DNA from: CAVVZJ01 sp963752755
GTDB lineage: Bacteria; Planctomycetota; Planctomycetia; Isosphaerales; Isosphaeraceae
DNA: 64,000 bases
Reading direction: 5' to 3'
Assembly: GCA_963752755.1 (NCBI GenBank)
Contig: CAVVZJ010000001.1
Coordinates: forward strand, 248,001-312,000
Part shown: in pieces, positions 36,576 through 47,600 of the stretch
Layout: each line of letters starts with the position of its first letter
Position numbering within the stretch: the stretch's first letter is position 1
The notes under the pieces: model-generated
What the model was told of the DNA's origin: nothing
Database searches by the model: none
What the model saw: only the letters and a program-made list of their open reading frames with translations
Translations under genes and position numbers: made by a program

Positions 36576-37937
36576 ATGATGACCCGGACATGCCTCCTCG
36601 GTGGGATGATGGCCCTGGCCTGCACCGGGGCGAGGGGTGACGACGCGGTCGCCCCGCCGATCCGACTGGCCCAGGCGACGCCTCCCCCACGCGTCGAGTC
36701 CCCGGCCGGGAGGCCGCAACCCGAGCCCCTGCCGCCGCTTCCAACGACCCGCCCCGCACCCGCCCCGGCCCCGGTCGCGGCTACCGCAACGAGTTCTCCC
36801 CCCGCCCCGGCGCCAGGGACGCTCGCTGCCTTGACGCCGTCGCCGACGGCTCCGACCTTCACGCCCCCGGCCACCGGTTCGCTCCTGTCGGGCCTGGCGA
36901 GCCAGTCGGGCGGGAGCATGCCGACGATGATCGGCGACCAGGGGCCGTCGCTCTCGATCCGTCAGGCCACGCCCGGAACGACGCCGCCGACGATCCCGTC
37001 TCCGTTCCCGCCACCCACGCCGCCTCCGACACCCAACCCGCGGCTGGCGTCGGCGCTGGCACCTTCGGTCCGGGGGTTCAAGATCGCCGAGAACCAGTCA
37101 CCCCGGCCGCAGGACCGGGTGTACTTCGACTTCAACTTCTTCTCCCAGGTCAACCAGGCGGTCAATCTCCGGCTTGAGTCGCCGGTGGACAACCTGCAGG
37201 CCTATCGCTACATGCTCGGCTTCGAGAAGACGTTCTTCGACCGTCGGGCCTCCTTCGGCATGCGGGTGCCGATCAACACCCTCACGGCCGACAGCACGAT
37301 CTCCGGCAACTTCGCCCGGCCCGGCGGCACGAGCACGTCGATGGGCGATCTGAGCCTGTTCACCAAGTTTGTCTTCTGCGAGAACCCCAAGACCGGCAGC
37401 TTGATCTCGGCTGGCTTGCAGGTGACGCCGCCAACCGGCCCGGGTTCGTTCGCCGGAGCGAAGTACCTCCAGAGCATCCACACCACAACCGTCCAGCCGT
37501 TCGTCGGCTACATCTGGGCCCGCGACCGCTTCTACTTCCACGGGTTCACAGCCATGCAGGCGCCGATGAATCCGGCCGACGTGACAATGCTCTACAACGA
37601 CTTCGGCACCGGCTACTTCCTCCTCCGACGCGCACCAAACACGGACCCCGGCCGGATTGTCCGCCTGGTGGCGCCGACGTTCGAGATTCACATTAACACG
37701 CCGATGAACCACCGCAATGCCTTCAACGCCAACGACCCGGTGGCCACGTCGAACTCGGTGAACTTTACCTATGGGTTGAACATTGGCCTCGGTCAGCGTT
37801 CGCTGCTGACCTTCGGCTTCGTCACGCCGGTGACCAACCCCAAGCCCTTCGATTATGAAGTGATCGCCCTGTTTAACCTCTACTTTGGCGCCCCGCGGCG
37901 GGTCATCACGCCCCAACCGCCGATCATCGGGGGCTGA
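36576..37937 (+). CDS. Outer-membrane beta-barrel protein with a long Pro-rich linker
   Basis: A 453-residue secreted protein. Signal peptide (MMTRTCLLGGMMALACTGARG), then a Pro/Ala/Thr-rich disordered stretch (about residues 25-165), then a domain of alternating beta strands: RVYFDFNFFSQVNQAVNLRL, YRYMLGFEKTFFDRRASFGM, DLSLFTKFVFCENPKTGSLI, VQPFVGYIWARDRFYFHGFT and SLLTFGFVTPVTNPKPF. The end FDYEVIALFNLYF has the aromatic last strand typical of outer-membrane barrels. It resembles transporter-like barrels of the MetA/phenol-degradation type. GGGGGG directly precedes the first of two ATGs. Specific role unknown. Confidence 0.7.
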   Translation: MMTRTCLLGGMMALACTGARGDDAVAPPIRLAQATPPPRVESPAGRPQPEPLPPLPTTRPAPAPAPVAATATSSPPAPAPGTLAALTPSPTAPTFTPPATGSLLSGLASQSGGSMPTMIGDQGPSLSIRQATPGTTPPTIPSPFPPPTPPPTPNPRLASALAPSVRGFKIAENQSPRPQDRVYFDFNFFSQVNQAVNLRLESPVDNLQAYRYMLGFEKTFFDRRASFGMRVPINTLTADSTISGNFARPGGTSTSMGDLSLFTKFVFCENPKTGSLISAGLQVTPPTGPGSFAGAKYLQSIHTTTVQPFVGYIWARDRFYFHGFTAMQAPMNPADVTMLYNDFGTGYFLLRRAPNTDPGRIVRLVAPTFEIHINTPMNHRNAFNANDPVATSNSVNFTYGLNIGLGQRSLLTFGFVTPVTNPKPFDYEVIALFNLYFGAPRRVITPQPPIIGG

Positions 37938-37941
37938 GCCG

Positions 37942-40900
37942 CTACGGGCCGGCGTGGATGCGGCCCGCGAGCGGGCCGGCGGGGTGGGATCGGCCGATCT
38001 TCAAGGCGGTGCCGATCCGGGGATGGAGGGAACGGGAGGTGGTCGCGGTGCGGACCCGGAGGCGACTGCGTGAGGTGCTCGCGGAGCTACCGGTGGTCCG
38101 CCGGGGGGCGGGGCCGCTGAACTCGCGGAAGTTGCCGATGCCGCTGGCGACGATCTGGTTGCGGCCGGAACCGGAGCGGGTCACGACGTTGTTCGGGGCG
38201 TTGTAGAGAAGCACGCCGTATTCGCCGTTGCCGATCGGTCGCATGCCGGAGGCGCGGGGGCCGATGGCGTTGCCCTGCACGACGTTGTTGAGCGACTGGG
38301 GGCCGAAGATATAAACGCCCGCGGTGCGGTTGCCGGAGATCAGGTTGCCGGCGCCGGCGGCGGTGCCGCCGATCGTGTTCATGGGGGCGTTTTCGATATA
38401 GACCGCGCTACCATTGGGCAAGGCGAACGTGCCGGTGCGGTCGGTGCCGAGGAAGTTGCCCTGGACCAGGTTACCGCTGGCGAGCTGGCCGAGGATCGTG
38501 AGGCCGACGACCGGGTTTCCGGAGATCAGGTTGCTGGCGCCGAGCGTGGTGCCGCCGATCGTGTTGCCGGGCGAGCCGTTGATGTAGAGGCCGGTCTGGT
38601 TGGGGAGCGGTCGGGTGCCGCTGGCGTCGGTGCCGATCGTGTTGGCACGAACGGCGTTGCCGGTGGCGAGGAAGCCGGCGATCACGATGCCGGCCGTCTG
38701 GCCGGAAACGAGGTTGCCGGCGGCGAGGCTGTCGCCACCGATGAGGTTGATGGGGGCGTCGTTCAGGAGGATGCCGACGTCCTGGGAGCCCCCCCCGGCC
38801 GGTCGAGCGACAACCTGGGTGCCGCTCGGGTCGGTGCCGACATGGTTGCCCTGGACGACGTTGCGGGTGGCGTTGCGGTCGAACAGGTAGATGCCGACGG
38901 CGCCGTTGCCGGAGACGAGGTTGGCCTCTCCGGACTGGTCGCCGCCGATCCGGTTATCGGAGGCGTCGTTGACGAAGAGGCCGACATTGTTGCCCAGGCC
39001 GCGGGTGCCGGTGACGTCGGTGCCGATCAGGTTGCCGGTGACGACGTTGCCGACCGCCGAGGCGCCGGAGATCAGGACGCCGGTCGTGACGTTGCCGGAG
39101 ATCAGGTTGGCCGCCTGGAGAGTCGTCCCCCCGACGGTGTTGCCGGGCGAGGCGATCGAGACGCCGATCATGTTGCCCAGAGCGACGCGGCCGGTGGCGT
39201 CGGTACCGATCCGGTTGCCGACGATCTGGTTGCCGAGGGTCTGGGCGCCGTCGATGGCGACTCCGGCGGCGTCGTTGCCGGAGAGGAGGTTGCCCTCGCC
39301 GGGTCCGGTCCCGCCGAGGACCAGGCCGGAGGCGCCGGCGGTGAGGTAGGCGCCGAATCGGCCGTTCGGCACGGCGGACTGGCCGGTCGGGTCGGTGCCG
39401 AGGAAGTTGCCCTGGACCTTTGTGCCAAGGCTGTTGCCGTGGAGGACCAGGCCGTCGCCGAGGTTGCCGGAGATGAGGTTGCGGGCGGTGGGCAAGGGGC
39501 CGCCGATCTGGTTGGCGGGGGCGCCGTTGACATAGAGGCCCGCCAGGAGGTTGCCGACGCTCTGCTGGCCAGTCACGTCGGTCCCGAGGTAGTTACCGAC
39601 GATCACGTTGCCCTGGGAGCCGAGGCCATCGATCCGCACGCCGGCGCCGAGGTTGCCGGAGATGACGTTGCGGCCGGCCGGGTCGAGCGGGTCGCCGACG
39701 AGGTTCTGGGGGGCGTCGGTCAGGTCCACGCCATCAAGGGTGTTGGGCAGGGCCTGGGTGCCGCTGACGTCGGTGCCGATGTAGTTGCCCTGGATCGTGT
39801 TGCCGGCGCCAGCGAGCCGTTCGCGCGGACGCCGTAGAAGCCGTTGCCGGAGATGAGGTTCCGGGCGCCGGCTTGCTTGCCGCCGAGGGTGTTGGCGGGG
39901 GCGTTCTCGAAGAAGATGCCCCCCTGACCGTTGCCCAGGGGCTGGCCGAGCGGATCGTGGTCGCGGGTGCCGGTGATGTCGGTGCCGATGAAGTTGCCCT
40001 GAACGAGGTTGCCGGTCGTGCCGGGGCCGGTCATCTGCAAGCCGACGGAGAGGTTGGCGGAGATGACGTTGCGGGCGCCGGCGGTCGTGCCGCCGATCGT
40101 GTTGCCGCCGGCATTGATCAGGAGCATGCCGATCTGGGCGTTGCCGAGGCTGTACGAGCCGGTGGCGTCGGTGCCGATCAGGTTGCCCTGGAAGGTGTTG
40201 CCGACGTTGACCGTGTTGGAGATGAAGACCCCGATCTGGTTGCCCGAGATGAGGTTACCGGCGCCGGGGGTGGTGCCGCCGATCGTGTTGCGGGAGGAGG
40301 CCACGAAGGTGGTCGTGTCGCCGCCCGAGCCGGCGCCGAAGGAGATGCCGATGTTGTTGCTGAGGCGGGCGGTGCCGGTGATGTCGGTGCCGATCTTGTT
40401 GCCCTGAACGAGGTTGCCGGTGGTCGTCGGGCCCATGATGGCGATGCCGACGCCGGTATCGGCGATCACGTTGCCGGTGCCGGGGGCGGTGCCGCCGAGA
40501 AGGTTATTCTGGGTGCCGTCGCGGAAGAGGACGCCGAAGACGTCGTCGCCGAGGGGCTGCCGGCCGGTGATGTCGGTGCCGATCAGGTTGCCCTGGACGA
40601 TGTTGTTGTGGGCATCGATCCCGAAGGTTACGCCCGTCGTGCCGTTGCCGGAGATGACGTTGCGGGCTGCCCGTGCCGCCGATCGTGTTGGCGAAGGCGC
40701 CGGAGTCGATCAGGACTCCTTCGGCGAGGTTGCCCTGGCCGCGGCCCGAGCCGTCGGGGGCCAGGGGTTTATGCATGCCGGTGACGTCGGTGCCGATCAG
40801 GTTGCCCTGGACGACGTTGCCCGTGGCGGCGACCTGGCCGGCGATGGCGCCGTTGATCTGGATGCCCGGCCCCTTGTTGCCCGAGATCACGTTGCCCGCG

Positions 40901-42534
40901 CCGGCGACCGTGCCGCCGATCGTGTTGTCGTTGGCCAGCACGAGGTAGATGCCGTGCTGGAGGTTGCGGACGGCCAGCGTGCCCGCGGCGTCGGTGCCGA
41001 ACTTGTTGCCCTGGACGAGGTTGAACGACGCCTCGCGGTCGTTGCCCTCGCGCATGCCGGGGATGGTCGGGCCGACGATCAGCAGGCCGTCGGTGTTGTT
41101 GCCGGAGATGACATTGCCGGCACCCGGCGCGGTGCCGCCGATCGTGTTGTGCTGGCCGGAGCCGAGGTAGATGCCTTCGAGGACGTTGCCGAAACCCAGC
41201 TCGTTGCCGTTCGGACCGGTGCCGAGGAAGTTGCCCTGGACCAGGTTGAAATCGGGGAACCCGCCGCTGATGAGGTTGCGGCTGAAGCCGACGGGGAGCG
41301 TCTGGTCGGGGTAGTAGGACAGGGAAAGGCCGGCCTGGTTGTTGCCGGACGAGATGTTGCCGGCGCCGGGGATGGTGCCACCGATCGTGTTGCCGGGGGC
41401 ATTCTGGAGGAAGAGGCCGTTCTGGAGGTTGCCGACGACATGCTGGCCGTCGGGGGACAGGCCGAGGAGATTGCCTTGCACGAGGTTACGGGTGGCGGTC
41501 GGGCCGCGGAGGGAAACGCCTTGCTGGTTGTTGCCGGAGATCACGTTGCGGTCGGCGGCGGCGGGACCGCCGATGGTGTTGCCGGGCGCGCCGTAGTCAG
41601 CGATGCCGTCGTCGCGGTTGGCGAGGCGGGTGCCGTCGGGGGTGATGCCGATGAAGTTGCCGCGGATCAGGTTACCGGCGGAGGTCTCATAGACGAGGAA
41701 GATGCCGCCGAAGTTGTCGCCGATCAGGTTGTCGAGGATCGCATTGCCCGGTGACTGGTTGACGGCGATGCCGTCGTCGCCGTTGCCGATGGGGCCGACG
41801 CCGGTGGCGTCCACGCCGACGAAGTTGTTCCGGACGACATTGGAACCGCCCTGGAAGAGCCGGACGCCATTGAGGCCGTTGTCGCCAATGAGGTTGCGGT
41901 CGGCGGCCGCGGCGCCTCCGATGGTGTTGCCCGAGCTGCCGTTGACCAGAACACCATGATCCCGGTTGCTCATCGCGGAGTGGCCGTCGAGCCCGACGCC
42001 CAGGAAGTTGCCGGCCACGACGTTGTTGTTGCCCAGCACGACGATCGCCGAGCCGAGGAAGTTGTCGATGGCCAGGCCGCGGACGACGCAGCCGTCGGTG
42101 TCGAGCGTCAGGCCATCGACGTTGCTGGTGATGCCGGCGTTGCTGCCGTCGATGGCGATGTTGAGGACCGCGTTGTCGCCGGTCAGGGGCACCTGGGTGT
42201 TCGGCTTCGAGCCGGGCTGGGAGTAACCGTCGATCGTGACGGGGTCGGTGATGTCGGGCAGGCGATCATCGATTGTGATCGTCTGCGGTCCGTTGCTACC
42301 GGCGATGGCGAAGCGGATCAGGTCGGGGCCGGGGTTGGCGTTGGCCAGCTCGATGGCCTCACGGAGCGAGCCGGGGGCGGGCAGGCCGTCGCTGAGGTCG
42401 GCGGTGGTGGTCACGACGTAGGTCGTCAGCAGCCGCCGGGCTTCCAATGCCTCGGCGACCGGCCGGCTCGACCGGCGTCGGACGTGGGCTCGGGCACGGC
42501 TGCGGGCCGCTCCCCGACCGGGCTGGTTCGGCAT
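37942..42534 (-). CDS. Giant secreted parallel-beta-helix repeat protein with planctomycete N-terminal motif (two or more frameshifts)
   Basis: About 1,530 residues. The N-terminus has a basic region then PVAEALEARRLLTTYVVTT, the planctomycete LEPR-XLL-like motif before secreted repeat proteins. A SLREAIELANANPGPDLIRF block follows, then roughly twenty copies of a unit of about 50-60 residues of the form GNLVQGNFIGTDVTGT...GNTIGGTxxGAGNLISGN, each a set of coils of a right-handed beta-helix. The frame changes near 40670 and 39815; after each break the repeat resumes in phase. The last about 55 residues (after REFSGPAP) are Arg/Ser/Thr-rich and may be out of frame. AAGGAG lies 6 bases before ATG 42534. 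Likely a surface or matrix protein or an adhesin; no catalytic residues were identified. Confidence 0.8.
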
Positions 42535-42599
42535 GTTCGCTCCTTGACGACGCGGGTCATCCGGGACCAGACCGCAACCTCACAACACCCCAGAGACGG

Positions 42600-42867
42600 C
42601 GCCGGAACGTCTCACGCACGCCCTGGCGATGCGCCCGCGACGCCCCGGGGACGCCCCGCGAACCATGATCGGACGATTCAGAAGTGCTTGCGGTTCAAGG
42701 AATTCGGTGAGCCAGGCGTTACAGTTTGACGTTCGTTCGGCGCCAACGACGCGTCAGGTGCGCCCGGCGGCGTCGGAGACGACGTGCGGTTCCCGCCCTC
42801 CCGGCCGGGTGGGGCGATCGGCGATGTTGAGTGCGCGGATTGACAAAGAGTTAGCTATCATTATAGC
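42600..42867 (-). repeat. Dispersed intergenic element, copy 4, with extended -10
   Basis: Minus-strand order: TGCTATAAT (42859-42867), ACTCTTTGTCAATCCG (about 42836-42851), core GGCGCCGAACGAACGT (42725-42744 region), ACCGCAAGCACTTC, and GGGCGTCCCCGGGGCGTC (about 42640-42658). The start of the giant beta-helix gene follows in the same direction at 42534. Confidence 0.65.
42859..42867 (-). promoter_or_regulatory. Extended -10 promoter motif upstream of the beta-helix gene
   Basis: On the minus strand TGCTATAAT is a perfect extended -10 for a sigma-70-type promoter; no good -35 is present 17 bases upstream. Predicted transcription would start near 42852, beginning almost at the CTCTTTG block, and leave a leader of about 320 bases before ATG 42534. 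The identical nonamer occurs in copy 1 (841-849). Confidence 0.5.
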
Positions 42868-42956
42868 ACGCGATCGGCCAGCGTGACGGACGTTGGCCGA
42901 ATCGTCGGTCGGGGCGCTGCCGTGATGGACCGCCCTGTCGCGTTGTCCCGAAGGGT

Positions 42957-42975
42957 GCGTCCGGGAGGCGGACGC
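42957..42975 (-). terminator. Possible terminator hairpin beyond the second PEP-CTERM gene
   Basis: GCGTCCG and CGGACGC form a perfect 7-bp stem with a 5-base loop, 145 bases past the stop of the minus-strand PEP-CTERM gene. No T run follows, so the call is weak. Confidence 0.3.
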
Positions 42976-43119
42976 GACGCGACTGGAGCCGTGCCGTGGC
43001 GCTCACGGACCCGGGCCACGAGCCCGCGGTTCGGTCCCGGTTCAGCCCGGAGGGGGCGTCGCGGGACCAAACGCGGGACGGGACGTTTCGCGCTGACCGT
43101 GGCCCGTGCGGCTGTCCGG

Positions 43120-43971
43120 TCAATCGGTCGGGGGCGCCTCGCTCACGGACGCGATGCCAGCGGTTGCTTTGGAGGCGCGTCCGGCCTTCCGGCGACGGGC
43201 GAAGCCGAACAGGCCGATGGCCAACCCGCTGCCGCAGAGGACGATGCTGGCGGGTTCGGGGACCGTGGCCGTGTTGATCACGGAGGCCGTGTATTGACCG
43301 CTGCCATCCGTCCGGAAGAGGATCACGTCCGCCGGCCCGGTTGGAAGCAGGTTGACCTGGGAGTTGGTAATCAGGCCATCGCCATCCCCGAGCAAGGGGG
43401 TGAAGATGCCGTTGACGCCCTTGTTGAGGCCAACGGTCGCATCACCGCCCGCAAAGTCGGCGCTCACCTGGCTGTAACTGAAGACGATGTCGTCGGCCTG
43501 GAACTGGAAGGCGCCGATCGTGGTGGGGGCTCCGAACCAGGTGGCCTGGAACGTGAAATGGGCCTGGGTCGAGGTGTTGCTGTACTGAGAGAGGTCCCAC
43601 GTCACGGCATAGTATTGACCGGCACTGACCTTCTCCGTGATCGACTGACCGGTCCCCTGGTAGAGATACAGGTCGTCCCAGAGCGGGGCGATGAGCGCCG
43701 GCCCATAGGGGAAGGCTTGATTCTGGTAGGACGAATTCCCCGAGAAGCTGAGCACGCCGTTGGTGCTCACATCGACGGTCGTCTCGGCATCGCCGAAGAA
43801 GTGCCCGGTGAAACCGAGCGAGCGGCCGTTGATCGAGGCATCGTCCTGGTTGCTGCTGTCACCGAAGAGGACGGTGCCCCCTGCCGGATCGATCAGGAGG
43901 TCGGGCTTGGCCCTGGACTGACCGATGGCCAGGAGAGCCAGCATCATGGCTATGATCCGACTTCTCCTCAT
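43120..43971 (-). CDS. PEP-CTERM protein with C-terminal extension
   Basis: A 283-residue secreted protein: signal peptide (RRSRIIAMMLALLAIGQSRA), a beta-rich domain with NGVLSFSGNSSYQNQAFPYG and ALIAPLWDDLYLYQGTGQSI (this NIDO-like pattern of ending in LWDD is seen in secreted matrix proteins), and TVPEPASIVLCGSGLAIGLF followed by RRR as the sorting signal. After the usual basic end there are about 20 more residues, which is longer than typical. AGGGAG lies 7 bases before ATG 43971. Expected to be processed by an exosortase encoded elsewhere. Confidence 0.85.
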   Translation of the reverse strand: MRRSRIIAMMLALLAIGQSRAKPDLLIDPAGGTVLFGDSSNQDDASINGRSLGFTGHFFGDAETTVDVSTNGVLSFSGNSSYQNQAFPYGPALIAPLWDDLYLYQGTGQSITEKVSAGQYYAVTWDLSQYSNTSTQAHFTFQATWFGAPTTIGAFQFQADDIVFSYSQVSADFAGGDATVGLNKGVNGIFTPLLGDGDGLITNSQVNLLPTGPADVILFRTDGSGQYTASVINTATVPEPASIVLCGSGLAIGLFGFARRRKAGRASKATAGIASVSEAPPTD

Positions 43972-44631
43972 GGCTGATCTCCCTTCAAGGTCTGATAGGA
44001 TGCCTGACGGTGTTCCGGAGACTGTCGCTGAAATCGGCGAATCGACATCGTCCCGCATCCTGGCCGCCGCGTCGCTTTGCTTCCCGGACCGTTCGGCGAC
44101 AAAGTCGCGTGTTGCCATTCTCGATGCCACTCTTGAGACTTTCCGGGAGTTTCCTTCAAGTCGAAGGCGACCCGAACTCAGCGGCATGCGCCATAGCATG
44201 AGAACTGCCAAGCAGAATCGCAACCAGGTTTTGTCGGAATTTCCGAAAACATGACGAGCGCGCTTCTAATCGGCAACATTGCGATCCCAATCGAACCAAA
44301 GGGTGCGCGCCGGAACGTCGGTGATGGCGATGGCGTCCGCTTTGGGCTGGGCATGGTCGGCCGCGTTCGACGATCGAAGTCCAGCCAGATCTGGCCGGCT
44401 CGGCGAGTGGGTTCTCGATCTCGCCGGCCAGACGGGTAGAATTCATCGTGGAGGCCCAGCGGGTTGCGCGGCGACGGAGGCCGAGGTGGGGCAGTTGCGG
44501 ATTGTCGATGGCGGATGGTCTATGGTCGAGATGGGTGCGTGATTCCCGGTCGATGATCGGGCGGAAGTTCCGGAGATCGAGCAGCGAAGAAGCGAACGGG
44601 GCGGGAACGTCCTCGAAAGCGGGGTAAGGCG
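43972..44631. other. Gene-free divergent interval, possible gene remnant
   Basis: 660 bp between the divergent PEP-CTERM and kinase genes. No complete gene is supported. On the minus strand a frame ending at 44266 reads QPKADAIAITDVPARTLWFD and then WDRNVAD, which looks protein-like with codon use similar to neighbours, but has no start or recognisable family; it may be the tail of a decayed gene. A GATGG-type repeat (about 44503-44535) lies near the kinase start. Confidence 0.4.
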
Positions 44632-47600
44632 ATGGCGAGCATCGAAGCGAACGCCGGCCGTGACCTGATGCTGGGCGTGCTGGCGTTGAGGACAGGGCGG
44701 TTGAGCCGGGAGGCCCTGGCCGCGGCGCTGGATGCCTCGCTGGAGGGCTCGCTGGGCGACTCGCTGGGTCAGCGGTCGGATGCGAGCGTCGTGGACCTGG
44801 CGATGCTGTTCGAGCAGCTCGATGATTCGTGGATGCGTCACGAGGGCGACCTGGCGCGCATCCTCCCCGAGATGGGCTCGGTCGAGCTGGCCTGCGAGGT
44901 GGCGGAGCTGCCCGGCAACCCGGCGACGCGCGAGCGGATGATGCGGGCTTTGGAGAAAGTTTACGGTCCGATGGACCCGTTCGCCACGATGAACCCGGGC
45001 ACTGGAGAGGCGGCCGACGGGGATTTCGGTACCGTCGCCGGCCCGGAGTCGGCAGCGGAGGCGAAGGCGGAGCCCGAGGCCCAAGCGGAGGCCGGAGCAA
45101 GTTCGGGGACGGGTCCCGATCCGGCCGCGACGATTGGGCCGATGACGGAAGGGCCTGATGAGCCGCCGGGGCCGGACTCCGACGCCCTGGAGATGACCGA
45201 GCGTGACCCGTTCGCCACCCGGATGGAGCGCCTCTCCGCCGATCTGGAGAAGACCGAGGCGGACCCGTACGCCACCCGGGCGACTGCGGCGACGACCGAG
45301 GTGGTGGGCTCGGCGGGAGGCGTCACGGAACGGCTGGAGAGCCGGGGCTCGTGGGGGAGCGGGTTCGGCGTCGGGGCGAGGCCCGACTTCGACATGCGGT
45401 TCCAGATCGTCCGGCCGCATGCGAAGGGCGGTCTGGGCGAGGTGTTCGTCGCGAGGGATGAGCAGCTCAACCGCGAGGTGGCGCTCAAGGAGATCCAGGC
45501 GCGGTTCGCGGACCACACCGAGAGTCAGGCGCGGTTCCGCTTCGAGGCGGAGGTGACGGGCGGCCTGGAGCACCCGGGGATCGTGCCCGTCTATGCGCTC
45601 GGGCACTACCCCGACGGCCGGCCGTATTACGCCATGCGGTTCATCCGCGGCGAGACACTCAAGCAGGCCATCGACCGCTTCCACCCGGAGGCGGCCGGGA
45701 TGGAGCCGGGCGAGCGCGAGCTGGAATTCCGCAAGCTGATCGGTCGGTTCGTGGATGTCTGCCAGGCCCTGGCGTATGCCCACAGCCGTTCGGTGATCCA
45801 CCGCGACATCAAGCCGGCGAACATCATGATCGGGCCGTACGGCGAGACCCTGGTCGTCGATTGGGGCCTGGCCAAGCCGCTCGACCGGCCGGTGAAGGGC
45901 GTGCACGAGGAGGACGGGGTGAGTCGGCCGTTACGGCCGTCGTCGGGCTCGTCGATCTCGGCGACCATGGACGGCTCGGCCATCGGCACGCCGGGGTTCA
46001 TGAGCCCGGAGCAGGCCGAGGGGAAGGTCAGCCAGCTCGGTCCGGCCACCGACATCTACAGCCTGGGCGCGACGCTCTATTACCTGCTGGCCGACCAGCC
46101 GCCGTTCACGGAGAAGACGTTGCCGGCGATGCTGGAGAAGGTCCGTCGCAACGATTTTCCGGCGCCGCGGTCGGTCAAACCAACAGTGCCGGCACCCCTG
46201 GATGCGATCTGTTTGAAGGCGATGGCCCGGAATCCCGAGGACCGCTACGCCACGACGCTGGCCCTCGCCGATGACCTCGAACACTGGCTGGCCGACGAGC
46301 CGGTCTCCTGCTATCGCGAGCCCTGGACGATCCGCGCCGCCCGCTGGGCCAGGCGGCACAAGACGCTCGTGGCGACTGGCCTGGGCATGATCGGCGTGAC
46401 CCTGGTGGCCCTGGTCGTCGGCAACGTCCTCATCAGCCGCGAGCAGGCCCGGACCGAGCGGAACTATCAGCTTGCGCGCTCGGCCGTCGAGCAGATGCTC
46501 AGCGAGGTCGGGTCGGTCGAGCTGGTCGATGTGCCGCAGATGGAAGGCGTGCGCCGGCTCTTGCTGGAACGGCGCTGGCGTTCTATCAGACCTTCCTCAA
46601 GGAACGCCAGCGGGATGGGGCTCTGAAGCTGGAGACGGCCCGCGCGATGGTCCGCCTGGGCGACATCGAGGAGATGCTCGGCAACTTTGACGAGGCGGGT
46701 CGGTACTACCGGATTGCACTCGATCGGCTGCGGCCGATGGCGGCCGTCGCCGCCGCACCGGCCGATGCACGTCGGGCCCTGGCCGCGGCCCTGCACGGCC
46801 GGGGCGTCCTGCTCCGCAAGAGCAACCGCTTCCGCGAAGCGGAGGCGTCGTTCCGCGCGGCGTTGAAGCTTCGCGAGCAGCTCGCCCGTGAGAACCCGGA
46901 CGGCGCCGACGACCAGCGTGCCCTGGCCGAGACTCGCTACTTCCTCGGCGCCTTGCTCGCGCCAAGGGCGGCCAGGAGAAGTCGAAGGAGGTCGAGGACG
47001 CCTACCAAGCCGCGATCAAGACCCTCGAAGCCCTGCCCGCTCCGAAGGCGGGCGACACGGAGCCGGCCCGTCGCCGCGCTCGCTACCTCAACAACTTCGG
47101 CCGCTTGCTCTGGAGCACCGGCCGGGTGGACAGGGCGGAGACCCTCTTCCGGGACACCTCCGAGGAACTGGAGGCGGTGACGAAGACCGCCCCCGGCGCG
47201 GCGGGGGTCCGCTGGCAGCTGCGCGGCTGCACGCCAATCTTGGCGTGCTCCTGGCCACGCAACGGAAGCTCAATCCGGCCGAGACCCATGCCCGCCGCGC
47301 CGTCGAACTGCTGGAGGGTCTGGCCAACGACTTCCCCGGCATTCCCGACTACCGCCGCGAGCTGGCCACCGCTCTGACCAGCCTCGCCGCGATCCGGCTC
47401 CAGGCTCAGCCCCCCAGGCCCGACGAGGCTCGCCAGAACCTCGAACGGGCCCGCGACCTCCTTGAAACACTCGTCGCCGATCATCCTGAGGTCCCCGACT
47501 ACCGATCACTTCTGGCCAATGCTTTGATCTCGCTGGGCGACCTGACCAACCCGGCCGACCCGAAGAAGGCCGATGCGATCTATCAGCGGGCCATCGAGGT

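Noticed and set aside
38100..42400. Tandem nucleotide periodicity resembling a repeat array or CRISPR
   Set aside because: The period follows the protein repeat (beta-helix coils), the units diverge and there are no constant spacers or direct repeats of CRISPR length.
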